From CAVUNY01 sp963843535 (GTDB taxonomy: Bacteria; Chloroflexota; Anaerolineae; Anaerolineales; Anaerolineaceae), in contig CAWJKU010000004.1 of the NCBI GenBank assembly GCA_963843535.1, forward strand, positions 124,001-188,000: 64,000 bases of DNA, read 5' to 3'. A program made the position numbers and the translations under genes. Shown here piece after piece: positions 8,435-17,711 of the stretch. Every line of letters begins with the position of its first letter. Position 1 is the first letter of the stretch. The notes beneath the pieces are model-generated. The model did no database searches. It was given only the letters and a program-made list of their open reading frames with translations, and was not told the origin of the DNA.

Positions 8435-8556
8435 GCTGGGTCGCGCCCCTGGGCCAGGGCGCCCTGGGGTAAGGTAGGGCTTGCACGGGCCGCGCAACAC
8501 GAGGTTGGAGTTTTTTGTGGCGAAGCCACAAAAAACTCCCTAAACATCCTATAAGC
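8435..8556. repeat. Dispersed hairpin repeat, copy 1
   Basis: A GC-rich lead (8435-8500) precedes a perfect 14-bp stem (8507-8520 with 8526-8539) closed by CGAAG, then a CCTAAACATCCTATAAG tail. The lead and tail are clearly related to the copy at 11231-11357, but the inner stem sequence differs. Confidence 0.8.
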
Positions 8557-8590
8557 TGGTCGCACAGTGTGGGCTACGCAAAATGTCGAG

Positions 8591-8670
8591 CTGTCATTGC
8601 GAGCGCAGCGAAGCAATCTATCGTAAAGAATAGATTGCTTCGGCGGAAAAAAACCGCCTCGCAATGACAG
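8591..8670. repeat. Palindromic REP-like element (GTCATTGCGAG type)
   Basis: Outer arms CTGTCATTGCGAG (8591-8603) and CTCGCAATGACAG (8658-8670) pair perfectly. Inside, GAAGCAATCTAT (8610-8621) pairs with ATAGATTGCTTC (8630-8641), and GCGG pairs with CCGC across an A run. Repeats of this GTCATTGCGAG/GCAATCT type occur dispersed in many unrelated bacterial genomes. Confidence 0.8.
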
Positions 8671-8739
8671 TTTCATCAAAAAAGGTGGCATAATATTCAA
8701 AGCCGGCAGGGATGATGGCCCGTGAAAATGAGGTGCTAA

Positions 8740-9852
8740 GTGAATAAGCAGTTCCTTTCCCTGGGAAAAATATTCGGGATTCCACTGGCGGTGGATTATT
8801 CCTGGTTTTTGATTTTTGCCCTGCTCACCTGGACGCTCGCCACCGGATATTTTCCTTCAGAATTCAAGGATTGGCCTACCGCGACCTACTGGATTGTGGG
8901 CGGGGTGACGGCGGTTTTATTTTTTGGCAGCGTGCTGCTCCACGAAATTGCCCATTCCCTGGCAGCGCTGCGCTTTAACATCCCCGTGCACCGTATCATT
9001 CTATATATTTTTGGGGGCGCGTCGGAAATCGGGGAAGAATCGCCCGGTCCCTGGACCGATTTTTGGATCACCCTGGTGGGGCCGGCGGTAAACCTGGTGA
9101 TGTGGGGAATACTCAGCCTTTTGAACCTGATTTTAACCGGGGCTTCACCGATAAAAGCGGTCGTTGAATACCTGGCATATATTAATCTGCTCCTGGGGCT
9201 GTTCAATCTGATCCCCGGATATCCCCTGGATGGAGGAAAAATTTTGATGGCCATCATCTGGGGGATTACCCACAAAAAACCCGCGGCTGTAATAGCGGCG
9301 GCCACCGTCGGCAGTATCTTCGCTTACCTGTTTATTTTCGCGGGTGTCGCTTTGCTGTTCAGAGGCAGTATCATGAACGGCCTATGGACAGCTTTCATAG
9401 GCTGGTTTATTCTGAATGCATCCGGTGGTGAAGCGCGGCGGGAACGGATTAAGTCGGAGCTGGCCGGGCATACCGTGATGGAGGCAATGAACCGGGCTTA
9501 TGTGACGATTACCCCCGATACCCCGCTGCAAGCCCTGGTGGATGAGCATATCCTGGGCGGGGGGCGGCGCAGTTTGCTCGTCAAACAAGGGGATACCGTG
9601 GTCGGCCTGGCCACCATGCACGTTTTGCAAACCGTGCCGAAAGAAGAATGGCCGTGGACCACCGTATCACAGGTCATGATTCCCACCCAGAAAATGAAGC
9701 TGATCAGCCCGCAAACGGGGATTTGGGAAGCGATGGAGGCCCTGGATAAAAATGGAGTCAACCAGCTGCCGGTCATGGCCGATGGGCAGATTCAAGGAAT
9801 TTTATCCAGGGAGGATGTGATCGGCTTCTTGCGAAGGATGGCCGCAGGTTAA
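8740..9852 (+). CDS. M50-family membrane zinc metalloprotease with paired CBS domains
   Basis: The 370-residue site-2-protease-like enzyme has HEIAH (68-72) as the zinc motif and YPLDGG (161-166) with the third ligand in a later helix. About six helices are followed by a CBS pair (about 245-365) that usually binds adenine nucleotides. Such enzymes cut membrane-bound substrates, often anti-sigma factors; the substrate here is not evident. The start is GTGCTAAGTGAATAAG-proximal (ATG at 8740) with a GAGGTG element upstream. Confidence 0.88.
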   Translation: MNKQFLSLGKIFGIPLAVDYSWFLIFALLTWTLATGYFPSEFKDWPTATYWIVGGVTAVLFFGSVLLHEIAHSLAALRFNIPVHRIILYIFGGASEIGEESPGPWTDFWITLVGPAVNLVMWGILSLLNLILTGASPIKAVVEYLAYINLLLGLFNLIPGYPLDGGKILMAIIWGITHKKPAAVIAAATVGSIFAYLFIFAGVALLFRGSIMNGLWTAFIGWFILNASGGEARRERIKSELAGHTVMEAMNRAYVTITPDTPLQALVDEHILGGGRRSLLVKQGDTVVGLATMHVLQTVPKEEWPWTTVSQVMIPTQKMKLISPQTGIWEAMEALDKNGVNQLPVMADGQIQGILSREDVIGFLRRMAAG

Positions 9853-9887
9853 AGTTGAGGTCGGGGGATTTGCGGTTGGGTGTGATC

Positions 9888-11165
9888 TTATCCGATCTTG
9901 ATCGCTGCCGGCCGATAAAAAACGAATTGCTGGCGGCTGCGTTTTGCCTGGTACATGGCGATATCGGCATGCATTAACAGGGTCTCAGCGTCTTCGCCGT
10001 CTTGCGGAAAGAGACATATCCCAATACTGGCGGTTATGTTGATTTCTTTATCTTCCAGCTGGCAAGGACTCTTGAGCGCGTCGCCAATCTTCTCGGCGAT
10101 TAACCGGGCATCTTCAGCGCCGGTGATGCCTTCCAATACCAGGGTAAATTCATCCCCGCCCAGGCGGGCAATCGTGTCCGATTGGCGGATGCGCGAGCGG
10201 AGCTGGTCTGCCACCCATATCAAAAGCTGGTCGCCGGTTCCGTGACCATACGTGTCGTTGACCGCTTTAAAATTATCCAGGTCCATCAGCATCACGGCGA
10301 CCAGCGATTTTACGTCGTTACCGGCTTGTTTGCGGTTGGCGCGTTTGATCGCCTGCTCTAACCGGTCCTGAAATAACTGGCGGTTTGGCAAACCGGTCAG
10401 GGTATCATGGGTAGCCAGGTACTGCAGGCGGCTTTCGTATTCTTTATGCTCCGTGATATCCCGCAATGAGATCAGAAAGGCGGGCTGGTTCTGCCACTCC
10501 ATCTCGACTGAACACATTTCGGCAATGATGCTCTGGCCGGTTGCGCTGTGGATATCAATTTCAACTTTCTTGTTGGGGGCGATCGGATACTCGAATTGCT
10601 CCCCTAATAGCTTCGCTTCCTGACAGCCAAACATCTGCGCAGCTGCCCGATTTGCCAGGCTTATTTTTTGCCGGGTATCAACGATTAAAATCCCATCGGC
10701 GTTCATTTCCACCACCATGTGCAGGCGGGCCTCGCTGACTGCTAACTCTTCGCTTTTTTGCTGAATTTCTGCCCTGATGCGCTGGCGTTCCATAGCATAG
10801 GAGATTGCAGCCAGTAAACGCGAGCTCTTTACATCGCCTTTAACCAGGTAATCCTGTGCGCCAGCCTGCACAGCCTGGATCGCGAGCAGCTCGTCCTCGT
10901 ACCCGGTGAGCACGATCATGGGCATTTCGGGCACAGCCACACGCGCTCGTTGGACGGTTTCCAGCCCGCTGCTGTCAGGCAGTGAAAGATCGAGCAGGAG
11001 CACATCAAAGTGTTCCTCAGCCAGGCGCTTCAGCCCGGTCTCCAGCTTTTCGGCAAACTGAAGATCGTAGCGATCTGGAGCGTTGGTTTTCAATATCTCT
11101 TGCATTAAGAGGAAATCGGACGGATTGTCTTCTACCAAAAGGATCCGTTTTTGATCAATATCCAT
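9888..11165 (-). CDS. Response regulator: REC-PAS-GGDEF diguanylate cyclase
   Basis: The 425-residue protein has a receiver domain (about 6-125, phospho-acceptor D59 in LLLDLSLPD), a PAS domain (about 145-250) and a GGDEF domain (about 255-420) with intact RLGGDEF, so it should make cyclic di-GMP. No partner kinase is adjacent. It is divergent from the GKN-motif TPR gene, with hairpin repeat copy 2 between them. Confidence 0.9.
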   Translation of the reverse strand: MDIDQKRILLVEDNPSDFLLMQEILKTNAPDRYDLQFAEKLETGLKRLAEEHFDVLLLDLSLPDSSGLETVQRARVAVPEMPMIVLTGYEDELLAIQAVQAGAQDYLVKGDVKSSRLLAAISYAMERQRIRAEIQQKSEELAVSEARLHMVVEMNADGILIVDTRQKISLANRAAAQMFGCQEAKLLGEQFEYPIAPNKKVEIDIHSATGQSIIAEMCSVEMEWQNQPAFLISLRDITEHKEYESRLQYLATHDTLTGLPNRQLFQDRLEQAIKRANRKQAGNDVKSLVAVMLMDLDNFKAVNDTYGHGTGDQLLIWVADQLRSRIRQSDTIARLGGDEFTLVLEGITGAEDARLIAEKIGDALKSPCQLEDKEINITASIGICLFPQDGEDAETLLMHADIAMYQAKRSRQQFVFYRPAAIKIG

Positions 11166-11230
11166 ATCTTATTTCCTTTAAAGCCGAGGATCGTTTCCTG
11201 GCGTCAGGAGGGCGATTGAAAAATTAAAAA

Positions 11231-11357
11231 GCTGGTCGCGCCCCTGGGCCCAGGCGCCCTGGGGCCAGGGCTGGCGCGGGCCACGCAACATGATGGTTGG
11301 AGTTTTTTTGAAAATGGCGAAGCCATTTTCAAAAAAACTCCCCAAACATCATATAAG
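11231..11357. repeat. Dispersed hairpin repeat, copy 2
   Basis: A GC-rich lead (11231-11290) similar to 8435-8500 precedes a perfect 19-bp stem (11299-11317 with 11323-11341) closed by CGAAG. Flanks ATGATG (11290-11295) and CATCAT (11347-11352) extend the pairing. A TATAAGG tail follows. Confidence 0.82.
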
Positions 11358-11434
11358 GTTCTTTCTATTTTACAACATAAGCGAGCAGTACCCCGGCTTT
11401 TACCGTTTGACTATTAAAAGATTAATGATTGCCA

Positions 11435-11443
11435 TGTTATAAT
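11435..11443 (+). promoter_or_regulatory. Extended -10 promoter element
   Basis: TGTTATAAT matches the extended -10 consensus TGnTATAAT, 45 bases before ATG 11488. No -35 at the usual distance is convincing. The identical nonamer occurs before the histidine kinase gene at 30716-30724. Confidence 0.55.
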
Positions 11444-11487
11444 ATAGATCAATATTATCTATAAAGTCATTAATCGTGTGAGAAAAA

Positions 11488-13077
11488 ATGAGTGGAAGAA
11501 AGTCTAAAACACCAGGCGATCTTCCCCGGGGGGAATCTTCCGGGGGAGCTTCTTCTGATCCCAAAATCGGGGGCGATTCAATCTCGGGCACGATCGGCAA
11601 TAATGTTCAGGGCGCGATCATTGGCAAGAATATCTTTCAGAACATCATTGTGGTGGGGACGGTCAAAATCCCGGTATTGCCGGTTCTGGTATTGATCATG
11701 ATTGTGGTGGCTGCGGCGATCTTCTTTGGTACTCGGCTTTTGGGTCCCGACCGGATGACAGGAACTTTTAACCTGGCAGTAGCGGAATTTGGCCAGGAGC
11801 AGGCCGGAGGGCGGGTGGTTTCTTCTGAGAGCGGGCGGCTGATCAGCCAGAGATTGTATGAAGGCCTGCAAATTGAATTCGACAGCCTCCCGGCAGCCGA
11901 TCGCGCCAATTTTCACCCGCAGGTCTGGCAGGACAGCCTGGATATCACCCAAAAGCGGGTCAAAATCGGCATTATCCCGGGCGATTCGGTTCAAGCGCGG
12001 TGGACGGCAGCCTGTGCGCTGGCGGAAAAAATCAATGCCGGCGTGATGATCTACGGCAATCTGCCCGCGGAGTCAAACGGGGGTGAATTTATACCGGAGT
12101 ACGCTATTTGCAATAATGCCAGCCTGGGTGTAGATGCATATGAAATAATCGGCGCTCACCAGGTGGTGGAAGGCCTGCCCGCACAGCTGGTGAGTCAGAT
12201 TGGCAAGCCGGATGTCGACCTGGCAGCGAACATGCGCATCAACAGTTGGAGCAGCGCCCTGACTTCCTTCAGCGTGGGTATCATGTACGACCTGCAGGGC
12301 CGGCCTGATCTGGCGCTGCCTGTTTTTCAACAGGCGCGCGGCCAGTTGGACGCCGCGTCTGGCCCGGTTGGGGCCGTGCTGTGGTTTTTTATCGGCCGGG
12401 AAGAGCTGATCCTTTCGGCGGTGAGCAGCACAAATGCGGCGGACGACTCTGTGCGGGTAGCTCACCTGGCGAATGCCCAGGCGGCCTTCGAGGCCGCTTT
12501 GCAGCGCAACCCGGCTTATGCCCGGGCGCAGATTGGCCTGGGGGGTGTTTACCTCGATCGGGCGCAGCATATCCCTCCGGCCCAGCGCCTGCAGACGCCG
12601 GACCTGAGCGCGGCGCTCAGCGCATACCAACAAGCCGTGAACGATGCGCCTGGCTCTCCCGGGGCTTATATCGATAGCAAAGCCCGCCTCAGCCTGGCTT
12701 CGGCCTGGATTCTGCAGGGGGAGGCGTACCGCGATCTCGAACGAATGCCGGAAGCCAACGACTCCTTCAACCAGGCCATTCAGGCGGCGGAGACTGCCCT
12801 TGTGCCGCTGGCGCAATCCGGTCAGTTCCGCATTTTAGCCCAGGCGTACCTGACACTGGGCGAGGCCAACCACGAACAGGGGCATTTGAAACAGGTGCAG
12901 GGTGATCTGGCAGCCAGTCGTGCTTTTTTTCAAACTGCCTCTGAAAACTATTCAAAATGTATCCAGCAGAAAGATGCCGCAGTCACTGACAAAATCCTGG
13001 CAGTCCAGATTGTGGCCGGACTGTGCCAGCCTTATAAGCAGGTGGTTGACGCGGCTTTAGCGGATTTGGGGAAGTAA
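11488..13077 (+). CDS. Membrane protein with N-terminal GKN motif and TPR-like extracytoplasmic domain
   Basis: The 529-residue protein starts with a basic stretch, then the glycine-rich GGDSISGTIGNN..IIGKNIFQ segment (about 28-52), a membrane helix (about 62-84), an alpha/beta region (about 90-240) and TPR-like helical repeats (about 255-525: for example LANAQAAFEAALQRNPAYARAQIGLGGVYL). The region after the helix has the look of a ligand or partner-binding domain ahead of TPRs. It shares the GKN segment with the protein at 13830-14267. It starts the cluster with the lipoprotein gene 5 bases downstream. Function unknown. Confidence 0.72.
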   Translation: MSGRKSKTPGDLPRGESSGGASSDPKIGGDSISGTIGNNVQGAIIGKNIFQNIIVVGTVKIPVLPVLVLIMIVVAAAIFFGTRLLGPDRMTGTFNLAVAEFGQEQAGGRVVSSESGRLISQRLYEGLQIEFDSLPAADRANFHPQVWQDSLDITQKRVKIGIIPGDSVQARWTAACALAEKINAGVMIYGNLPAESNGGEFIPEYAICNNASLGVDAYEIIGAHQVVEGLPAQLVSQIGKPDVDLAANMRINSWSSALTSFSVGIMYDLQGRPDLALPVFQQARGQLDAASGPVGAVLWFFIGREELILSAVSSTNAADDSVRVAHLANAQAAFEAALQRNPAYARAQIGLGGVYLDRAQHIPPAQRLQTPDLSAALSAYQQAVNDAPGSPGAYIDSKARLSLASAWILQGEAYRDLERMPEANDSFNQAIQAAETALVPLAQSGQFRILAQAYLTLGEANHEQGHLKQVQGDLAASRAFFQTASENYSKCIQQKDAAVTDKILAVQIVAGLCQPYKQVVDAALADLGK

Positions 13078-13082
13078 AACCT

Positions 13083-13772
13083 ATGAAAATTCTATTTCGC
13101 CGTTTCATATTCATGTGCTCGATTTCCCTCCTTCTGGCAGGACTTGCAGCTTGCGCTGTCGACGCGCCCACACCGCCAGAGACCAATCCAACTTCTGCGC
13201 CGGGAGAGATTCTTTCAACGGCAAGCTCGACCAGGGATGATCCTGTTCCTGCAACCGAGAGCCCAACCAAAGATGCGGGTGTATTGCCTACCGCGACGCC
13301 CCTTTCCCCCACCAGCACCCCGCAGAAGGCTACCCCTCAACCTAAACCCAGCCCGACGGCGCTGGCTCTGCGCACCGTCCCGATCGAAGGCGGAGATCCG
13401 GGCAACATGTTTTTTGCCGAGCTGGTCTTCCCCGACGCGCAGACTTTTACTTCCAGCCTGTGGTTTCGGGTTTATGCGCATAAGCCCGTAGAAAGTAAGG
13501 TAGATGGCGAAGGGATTGAGAAGGTGGAATTTTCCATTTTGAACAGCGAGGGAGTGGTTGTCCATTACCGCGCGGAACAAACGGCCGGCTACTGCGCCTT
13601 TAGCGGTGGAGAACCGGATTGCCTGATATGGAATTTCGCGGAACAACAATATAAATGGCCGGACGGCGGCAAGATCGTGAGCGGCGCTTATACCATGAAT
13701 GTGCTGGTAACCTCAAAAGATCAGGTGGTCATGTTCCTTAATGATGTTCCCTTCAACATCCAGGTGCCGTAA
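13083..13772 (+). CDS. Predicted lipoprotein with Pro/Thr-rich linker
   Basis: The 229-residue product has a signal peptide ending in a lipobox (LLLAGLAAC, Cys about 20), a low-complexity Pro/Thr/Ser stretch (about 25-95) and a C-terminal beta-rich domain of about 130 residues (IEGGDPGNMFFAEL...FNIQVP) that I cannot assign to a family. It follows the GKN/TPR gene by 5 bases and probably shares its transcript, which suggests a common job at the cell surface. Confidence 0.7.
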   Translation: MKILFRRFIFMCSISLLLAGLAACAVDAPTPPETNPTSAPGEILSTASSTRDDPVPATESPTKDAGVLPTATPLSPTSTPQKATPQPKPSPTALALRTVPIEGGDPGNMFFAELVFPDAQTFTSSLWFRVYAHKPVESKVDGEGIEKVEFSILNSEGVVVHYRAEQTAGYCAFSGGEPDCLIWNFAEQQYKWPDGGKIVSGAYTMNVLVTSKDQVVMFLNDVPFNIQVP

Positions 13773-13829
13773 TTATTATTTGTGGAATCATCAGGCGATA
13801 ACTTTCGCTAATGATCAAAGGAGTTAACC

Positions 13830-14267
13830 ATGGCAAAGAAAAAAACGACTCAACCCAGCGCCGGCGGTGATATCATCCAGGCGACGATCGGCGATCATGC
13901 TTCCCAGGTCGCCATTGGAAAGAATATCCACCAGCTGCAAAAAAGCGGCACGGGAGAAGTCACCGAAGCCGATCTCCAGCAGCTGCGCGGCCTGTTTGAC
14001 GAGTTAAAGAAACAGATCGAGAAGCAGGCCCCGGCGGATAAGAAAGACGCCGCCCTGGAGCGGGTGGATGAACTGCAGCAAGAGGTGACCAGCAAGCAGC
14101 CGCAGCCCTCCACCTTTGAATATATCAAGAACTGGTTCGGCAAGAATATTCCCGGCCTATTAGGGAGCGTTACCTCGCTGGTGGTGAATCCGCTGGTGGG
14201 AAAAGTGGTTGAGGCTGCCAGCAGCGTGGCGGCGGATGCCATCCGGAAGCAGTTTGGGGCAAAATAA
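13830..14267 (+). CDS. Small GKN-motif protein with coiled coil and hydrophobic C-terminus
   Basis: The 145-residue protein opens with GGDIIQATIGDHASQVAIGKN, strikingly like residues 28-48 of the TPR protein encoded at 11488. A charged coiled-coil helix (about 45-90) and a C-terminal region with an amphipathic or weak membrane helix (GLLGSVTSLVVNPLVGKVV) follow. No enzyme motif is visible. The motif could form a small beta solenoid for self-assembly or binding between the proteins; that is inference. An AAGGAG site lies before the ATG. Confidence 0.68.
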   Translation: MAKKKTTQPSAGGDIIQATIGDHASQVAIGKNIHQLQKSGTGEVTEADLQQLRGLFDELKKQIEKQAPADKKDAALERVDELQQEVTSKQPQPSTFEYIKNWFGKNIPGLLGSVTSLVVNPLVGKVVEAASSVAADAIRKQFGAK

Positions 14268-14277
14268 TGTTATGAGA

Positions 14278-15564
14278 TCAGGCCTGACCGGTGTACGGAC
14301 GGGCAAAGCGCCGGTCAAAAGCCCCGTTCTTCCGCAGCAGCCCATCCCAATAAAACGAAAGCAGGGGAGTGCGCGACAGCAGCCTGTAAAGCGGGACCAG
14401 GTAGGTTGGGTAATGCTCGGGTTTCGCCAGATTTTGCAGCAGCAGCGGGTTGAATTGGCCGCTCTGTCCGAACTGCCTGCCGATTTGCTGCAGCGTATCA
14501 AATAAAGAGGCGTTCATGCTGTCTGGCATCAGCCGAACCCCTTCGGCGCCGCCTTTTACCAGGGTGCCCAGGTATGGACTGCCCAGGCGGGCCGCCAGCT
14601 TTTCAAGATAGCGCTCAACGTAGCGGGAGTGTCCCGCTTCTGGAAATCCCGATTGCACCAGGAACCCCAATGGCGGGTTGGCCTCTCGGCTGCATAACGG
14701 CTCAAGCTGCTCGATGAAGGATTTCACGATGCCGGGCATGGCGTCGGTATATAAAGGGAATCCCAGAAGCACGCCTTGCGAAGCACCAAATGCCTGAACG
14801 TGAGAACCGCTTTCTTGCAGCCGGTTGAGATGAAAAGTTTCCACCACGCGGTTATCCCCAGAGGATGCGAACCCGCGCGCAAACTGGTCCAATAAGATGG
14901 GGGTATTCCCTTTGCGCCCACGCGGTGAACCGTTAAAGATCGTCAGGCGAGAAAGGGGAGCGATCTGCATGCCCCGGGTCGGCAGCAAACGGGGAACCTG
15001 GCGGGGAAATGGGCTTTCAGCAGAAAGGATGGCCTGGGCCAGCTCATCCACCGGCTGGTCGGTCGACCGGCAAAAGGCCAAATGTGATTTCATGTTGATC
15101 GCTGTGCGCCGGAACATGAGGGCGATGATCTCCAGATCGGCGCTATCCGTGCCGGTTTCTTTTTCCAGGAGCAGTCCCAGGCGCGGATAGCGGGCGTAAC
15201 GGGTGCGGTGGTGAGCTTCGTTTTGATCCACGGTGAAATAAGGATGGATCAAGGGTATAGACTTATCCATAACTTTTTTCAACAAGGTGCTCGGATAGCC
15301 CATGCGGATGGGCGCCGCCCACAGGGTGAAATCGGATTGGATCATAGTTCTGCAGACCTGCGGCCCATCATCCGGGGTAACGCATTCGCCGGGAGTTTTT
15401 ACCCAACAGCCAAAACAGCCGATGCAAAAGCGCAAATCCAACTCTCGCAGGGTGAGGATCGTTACTTGGTGGTTTTTAGAGAGGATGCGAGAGGCTTCAG
15501 TCAGGTATTCCTCAAAAGGGAAGTTTTGAGGATCGGGATTGCCATTTAAAATGCAGATATTCAT
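14278..15564 (-). CDS. Tandem flavodoxin-fold NAD(P)H-dependent FMN reductase
   Basis: One chain of about 428 residues contains two flavodoxin-like domains. The N-terminal one (about 1-190) has the family CIGCFGCWVKTPGEC cysteine-rich segment. The second (about 205-350) begins LTIFNGSPRGRKGNT, a classic FMN-binding loop, and ends in an extra helical tail. Most relatives are single-domain homodimers, so this looks like an internal dimer with a diverged second half. An upstream GTG adds three residues; the ATG at 15564 is preferred. Flavin-dependent reduction is likely, substrate unknown. Confidence 0.75.
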   Translation of the reverse strand: MNICILNGNPDPQNFPFEEYLTEASRILSKNHQVTILTLRELDLRFCIGCFGCWVKTPGECVTPDDGPQVCRTMIQSDFTLWAAPIRMGYPSTLLKKVMDKSIPLIHPYFTVDQNEAHHRTRYARYPRLGLLLEKETGTDSADLEIIALMFRRTAINMKSHLAFCRSTDQPVDELAQAILSAESPFPRQVPRLLPTRGMQIAPLSRLTIFNGSPRGRKGNTPILLDQFARGFASSGDNRVVETFHLNRLQESGSHVQAFGASQGVLLGFPLYTDAMPGIVKSFIEQLEPLCSREANPPLGFLVQSGFPEAGHSRYVERYLEKLAARLGSPYLGTLVKGGAEGVRLMPDSMNASLFDTLQQIGRQFGQSGQFNPLLLQNLAKPEHYPTYLVPLYRLLSRTPLLSFYWDGLLRKNGAFDRRFARPYTGQA

Positions 15565-15996
15565 CGTACTCACTCACTTGCCGGAACGAAAAGAATCCCC
15601 GCGGCACATCATCTGCCATTTGAGCTGCGTACGCATGGTTTTGATCCATGGCTCGCGCATCTGCTGCCAGAAGACATATCTCGAGATTGAATATACCGTC
15701 GGGATCAAAACCGTGTTTTGCCGCGGCACCTGGTTGTGATGTTCCAACAGGATATTACTATTATATGCACACAGTTAGGGTTTTCAAAGCCTGGAAAACC
15801 ATCAGGTCTATCCCAATTTTTTGGCAGAATAACCCCACCCGCAAACCTTCGGCGGATAAGGTCATGCCAAGAAACTGGGATGCACCCGCAACCATCCACA
15901 AAATCCGACCCAAATTAACCGGCGCTGGTAATGTAATAAACTGCCAGTGCCGGTAATGGGTAAGATCCTGTGTTGGGCAGAGAGTTCGCCGTTGTT
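15565..15996. other. Intergenic region, nothing recognised
   Basis: These 432 bases separate two minus-strand genes. Short open frames on both strands have no family resemblance. No convincing promoter, RNA fold or repeat was found. Confidence 0.5.
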
Positions 15997-17526
15997 CTAA
16001 GATGGGCCACGGGTATCGTGCGGAAAGAAGGGCTGGATCCAGCTGCGCCCATCCCGGACGACGAGCTCCTGGGCTTCATCGGGGCCCCACGTCCCCGCAG
16101 GGTATCCGGGTAGGTCTTTTACCTTTGAATTTTCCCAGGCCTCCAGGACCGGCATGATCACTTTCCAGGAGGCTTCGATCTGGTCAGAACGCATGAACAG
16201 GGTCGCATCTCCACGCATCATGTCCAGGAGCAGCGTTTCATATGCTTCCGGAGATGATTTCTTAAACGTCTCTTGATAAAAGAAATGCAAGTCTACATTT
16301 CCTAACAAGACGTTTGGCCCAGGCTGCTTGGCCTGGATTTTGAACAGGATGCCTTCTTCGGGTTGGATGCGAATGACCAGGCGGTTGGGTTCCCAATCTT
16401 CGGAAGCAGACGGCGGGAAAGATTGGTGCGGCACCGGGCGGAATTGGATGATCGCCTCTGAGCACACCATGGGCAGACGTTTGCCGGTGCGCAAATAAAA
16501 CGGGACATCCTGCCAACGCCAGTTATCCACATAAAATTTTAGCGCGGCGTAGGTTTCAGTGCTCGAATCAGGGCGGACATCGGGTTCTTCGCGGTAGCCG
16601 GCAACCTGCTGCCCGAGTATTGCACCGGCAGTATACTGCCCGCGAAAGGCGCAGCATTGGATCTGATCTTTTGGTATGGGGCGTAAGGCGCGCAAAAGGT
16701 CGACTTTCTTATTGCGAATTTCATCGGCATCGAATGAAACCATCGGTTCCATGGCGATCAGGCATAAAATTTGAAGCAGATGGTTCTGTACCATGTCGCG
16801 CAGCGCCCCGGCATGCTCGTAATATTCTCCGCGGTGCTCGACGCCAACCTGCTCGGAAACGGTGATCTGCACATGGTCGATGTAGCGCCGGTCCCAGATA
16901 GGCTCAAAGAGGGCATTGGCAAAACGAAAGGCCAGGATGTTCTGGACGGTTTCTTTCCCCAGGTAATGATCGATGCGGTAAATCTGCCGCTCTTCGAAAA
17001 CGTGCATCAGCATGCGATTCAACGCTACGGCGGAATCCAGGTCGTGACCAAAAGGCTTTTCGACGACAACCCGATCCAGGCGGCGGTTTTTTGCCAGCCC
17101 GGCTTTTCCCAGGCCAGAGACGATGGTCTCAACCACAAAAGGTGGGGTGGCCAGGTAAAAAGCGTGAACGGCTTCGTTCTTCCAGGTTTTTTCTACGGCA
17201 TGAATTTTTTCCAGCAGATCCTGGTAAAGACCTGGGTCGGAAAAATCACCCATGATGTACCTGATCTTTGGTGAAAGAACGGCCCACCGCGTTTCATCGA
17301 TCGATCCCTGCCGAGAAAACTGGTTGATGCCGTCATGAAAGCGCTGGCGCAATTCATCATCACTGCTGGGCTTTTTGTCCAGGCCGATCACAGCAAACTG
17401 GTCGGACAGCCAGCCGTCCATGAATAAATTGTAAAGGGCTGGCGCCAGTTTACGCCAGGCCAGGTCGCCGGCGGCGCCAAAGATGACCAGAATTGTGGGT
17501 CCTGCCTGATTGGAATCGTTCATCAT
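15997..17526 (-). CDS. zwf: Glucose-6-phosphate 1-dehydrogenase
   Basis: The 509-residue enzyme oxidises glucose 6-phosphate to 6-phosphogluconolactone with NADP(H) formation, the entry to the oxidative pentose phosphate pathway. The nucleotide loop GAAGDLAWRKLAPALY is near the N-terminus, and the active-site signature RIDHYLGKETVQN is intact. Length is normal for the family. No other pentose phosphate genes are adjacent. Confidence 0.96.
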   Translation of the reverse strand: MMNDSNQAGPTILVIFGAAGDLAWRKLAPALYNLFMDGWLSDQFAVIGLDKKPSSDDELRQRFHDGINQFSRQGSIDETRWAVLSPKIRYIMGDFSDPGLYQDLLEKIHAVEKTWKNEAVHAFYLATPPFVVETIVSGLGKAGLAKNRRLDRVVVEKPFGHDLDSAVALNRMLMHVFEERQIYRIDHYLGKETVQNILAFRFANALFEPIWDRRYIDHVQITVSEQVGVEHRGEYYEHAGALRDMVQNHLLQILCLIAMEPMVSFDADEIRNKKVDLLRALRPIPKDQIQCCAFRGQYTAGAILGQQVAGYREEPDVRPDSSTETYAALKFYVDNWRWQDVPFYLRTGKRLPMVCSEAIIQFRPVPHQSFPPSASEDWEPNRLVIRIQPEEGILFKIQAKQPGPNVLLGNVDLHFFYQETFKKSSPEAYETLLLDMMRGDATLFMRSDQIEASWKVIMPVLEAWENSKVKDLPGYPAGTWGPDEAQELVVRDGRSWIQPFFPHDTRGPS

Positions 17527-17550
17527 TTTTCCTCATCGCGTTTCTAAAAT

Positions 17551-17583
17551 GAGTATACTCCCATAAGATGACAAATTGTGTCA
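17551..17583 (-). promoter_or_regulatory. Candidate zwf promoter/operator region
   Basis: Upstream of zwf lie a perfect 10-bp palindrome GAGTATACTC (17551-17560) and an inverted repeat TGACA-N5-TGTCA (17569-17583). On the minus strand these contain TATACT and TTGACA, but 21 bases apart, too far for a standard promoter. A regulator site is possible. Confidence 0.35.
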
Positions 17584-17711
17584 ATTATTTATGATAAGAA
17601 GATGAGAATTATCCATAAAATCCCTCGCTTCCTTTAATTGCTTTACAGAAACTGCTGTTGTATACTTTTAAACACGTCTGAAGGTATTTTCAGGTCTGGA
17701 GGTATATAAAA

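Larger units (their letters stand above)
8376..8739. other. Intergenic region with two repeat elements
   Basis: No gene is supported in these 364 bases. They hold a GC-rich linker (8435-8500), a GCGAAGC hairpin (8507-8539) and a separate three-stem palindromic repeat (8591-8670). A translation of 8338-8700 on the minus strand has no family character. Confidence 0.7.
11166..11487. other. Divergent intergenic region with a hairpin repeat
   Basis: These 322 bases contain no gene. They hold hairpin repeat copy 2 and, close to the plus-strand gene, an extended -10 promoter. Because both flanking genes point away, the hairpin cannot be a simple terminator for either. Confidence 0.7.
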
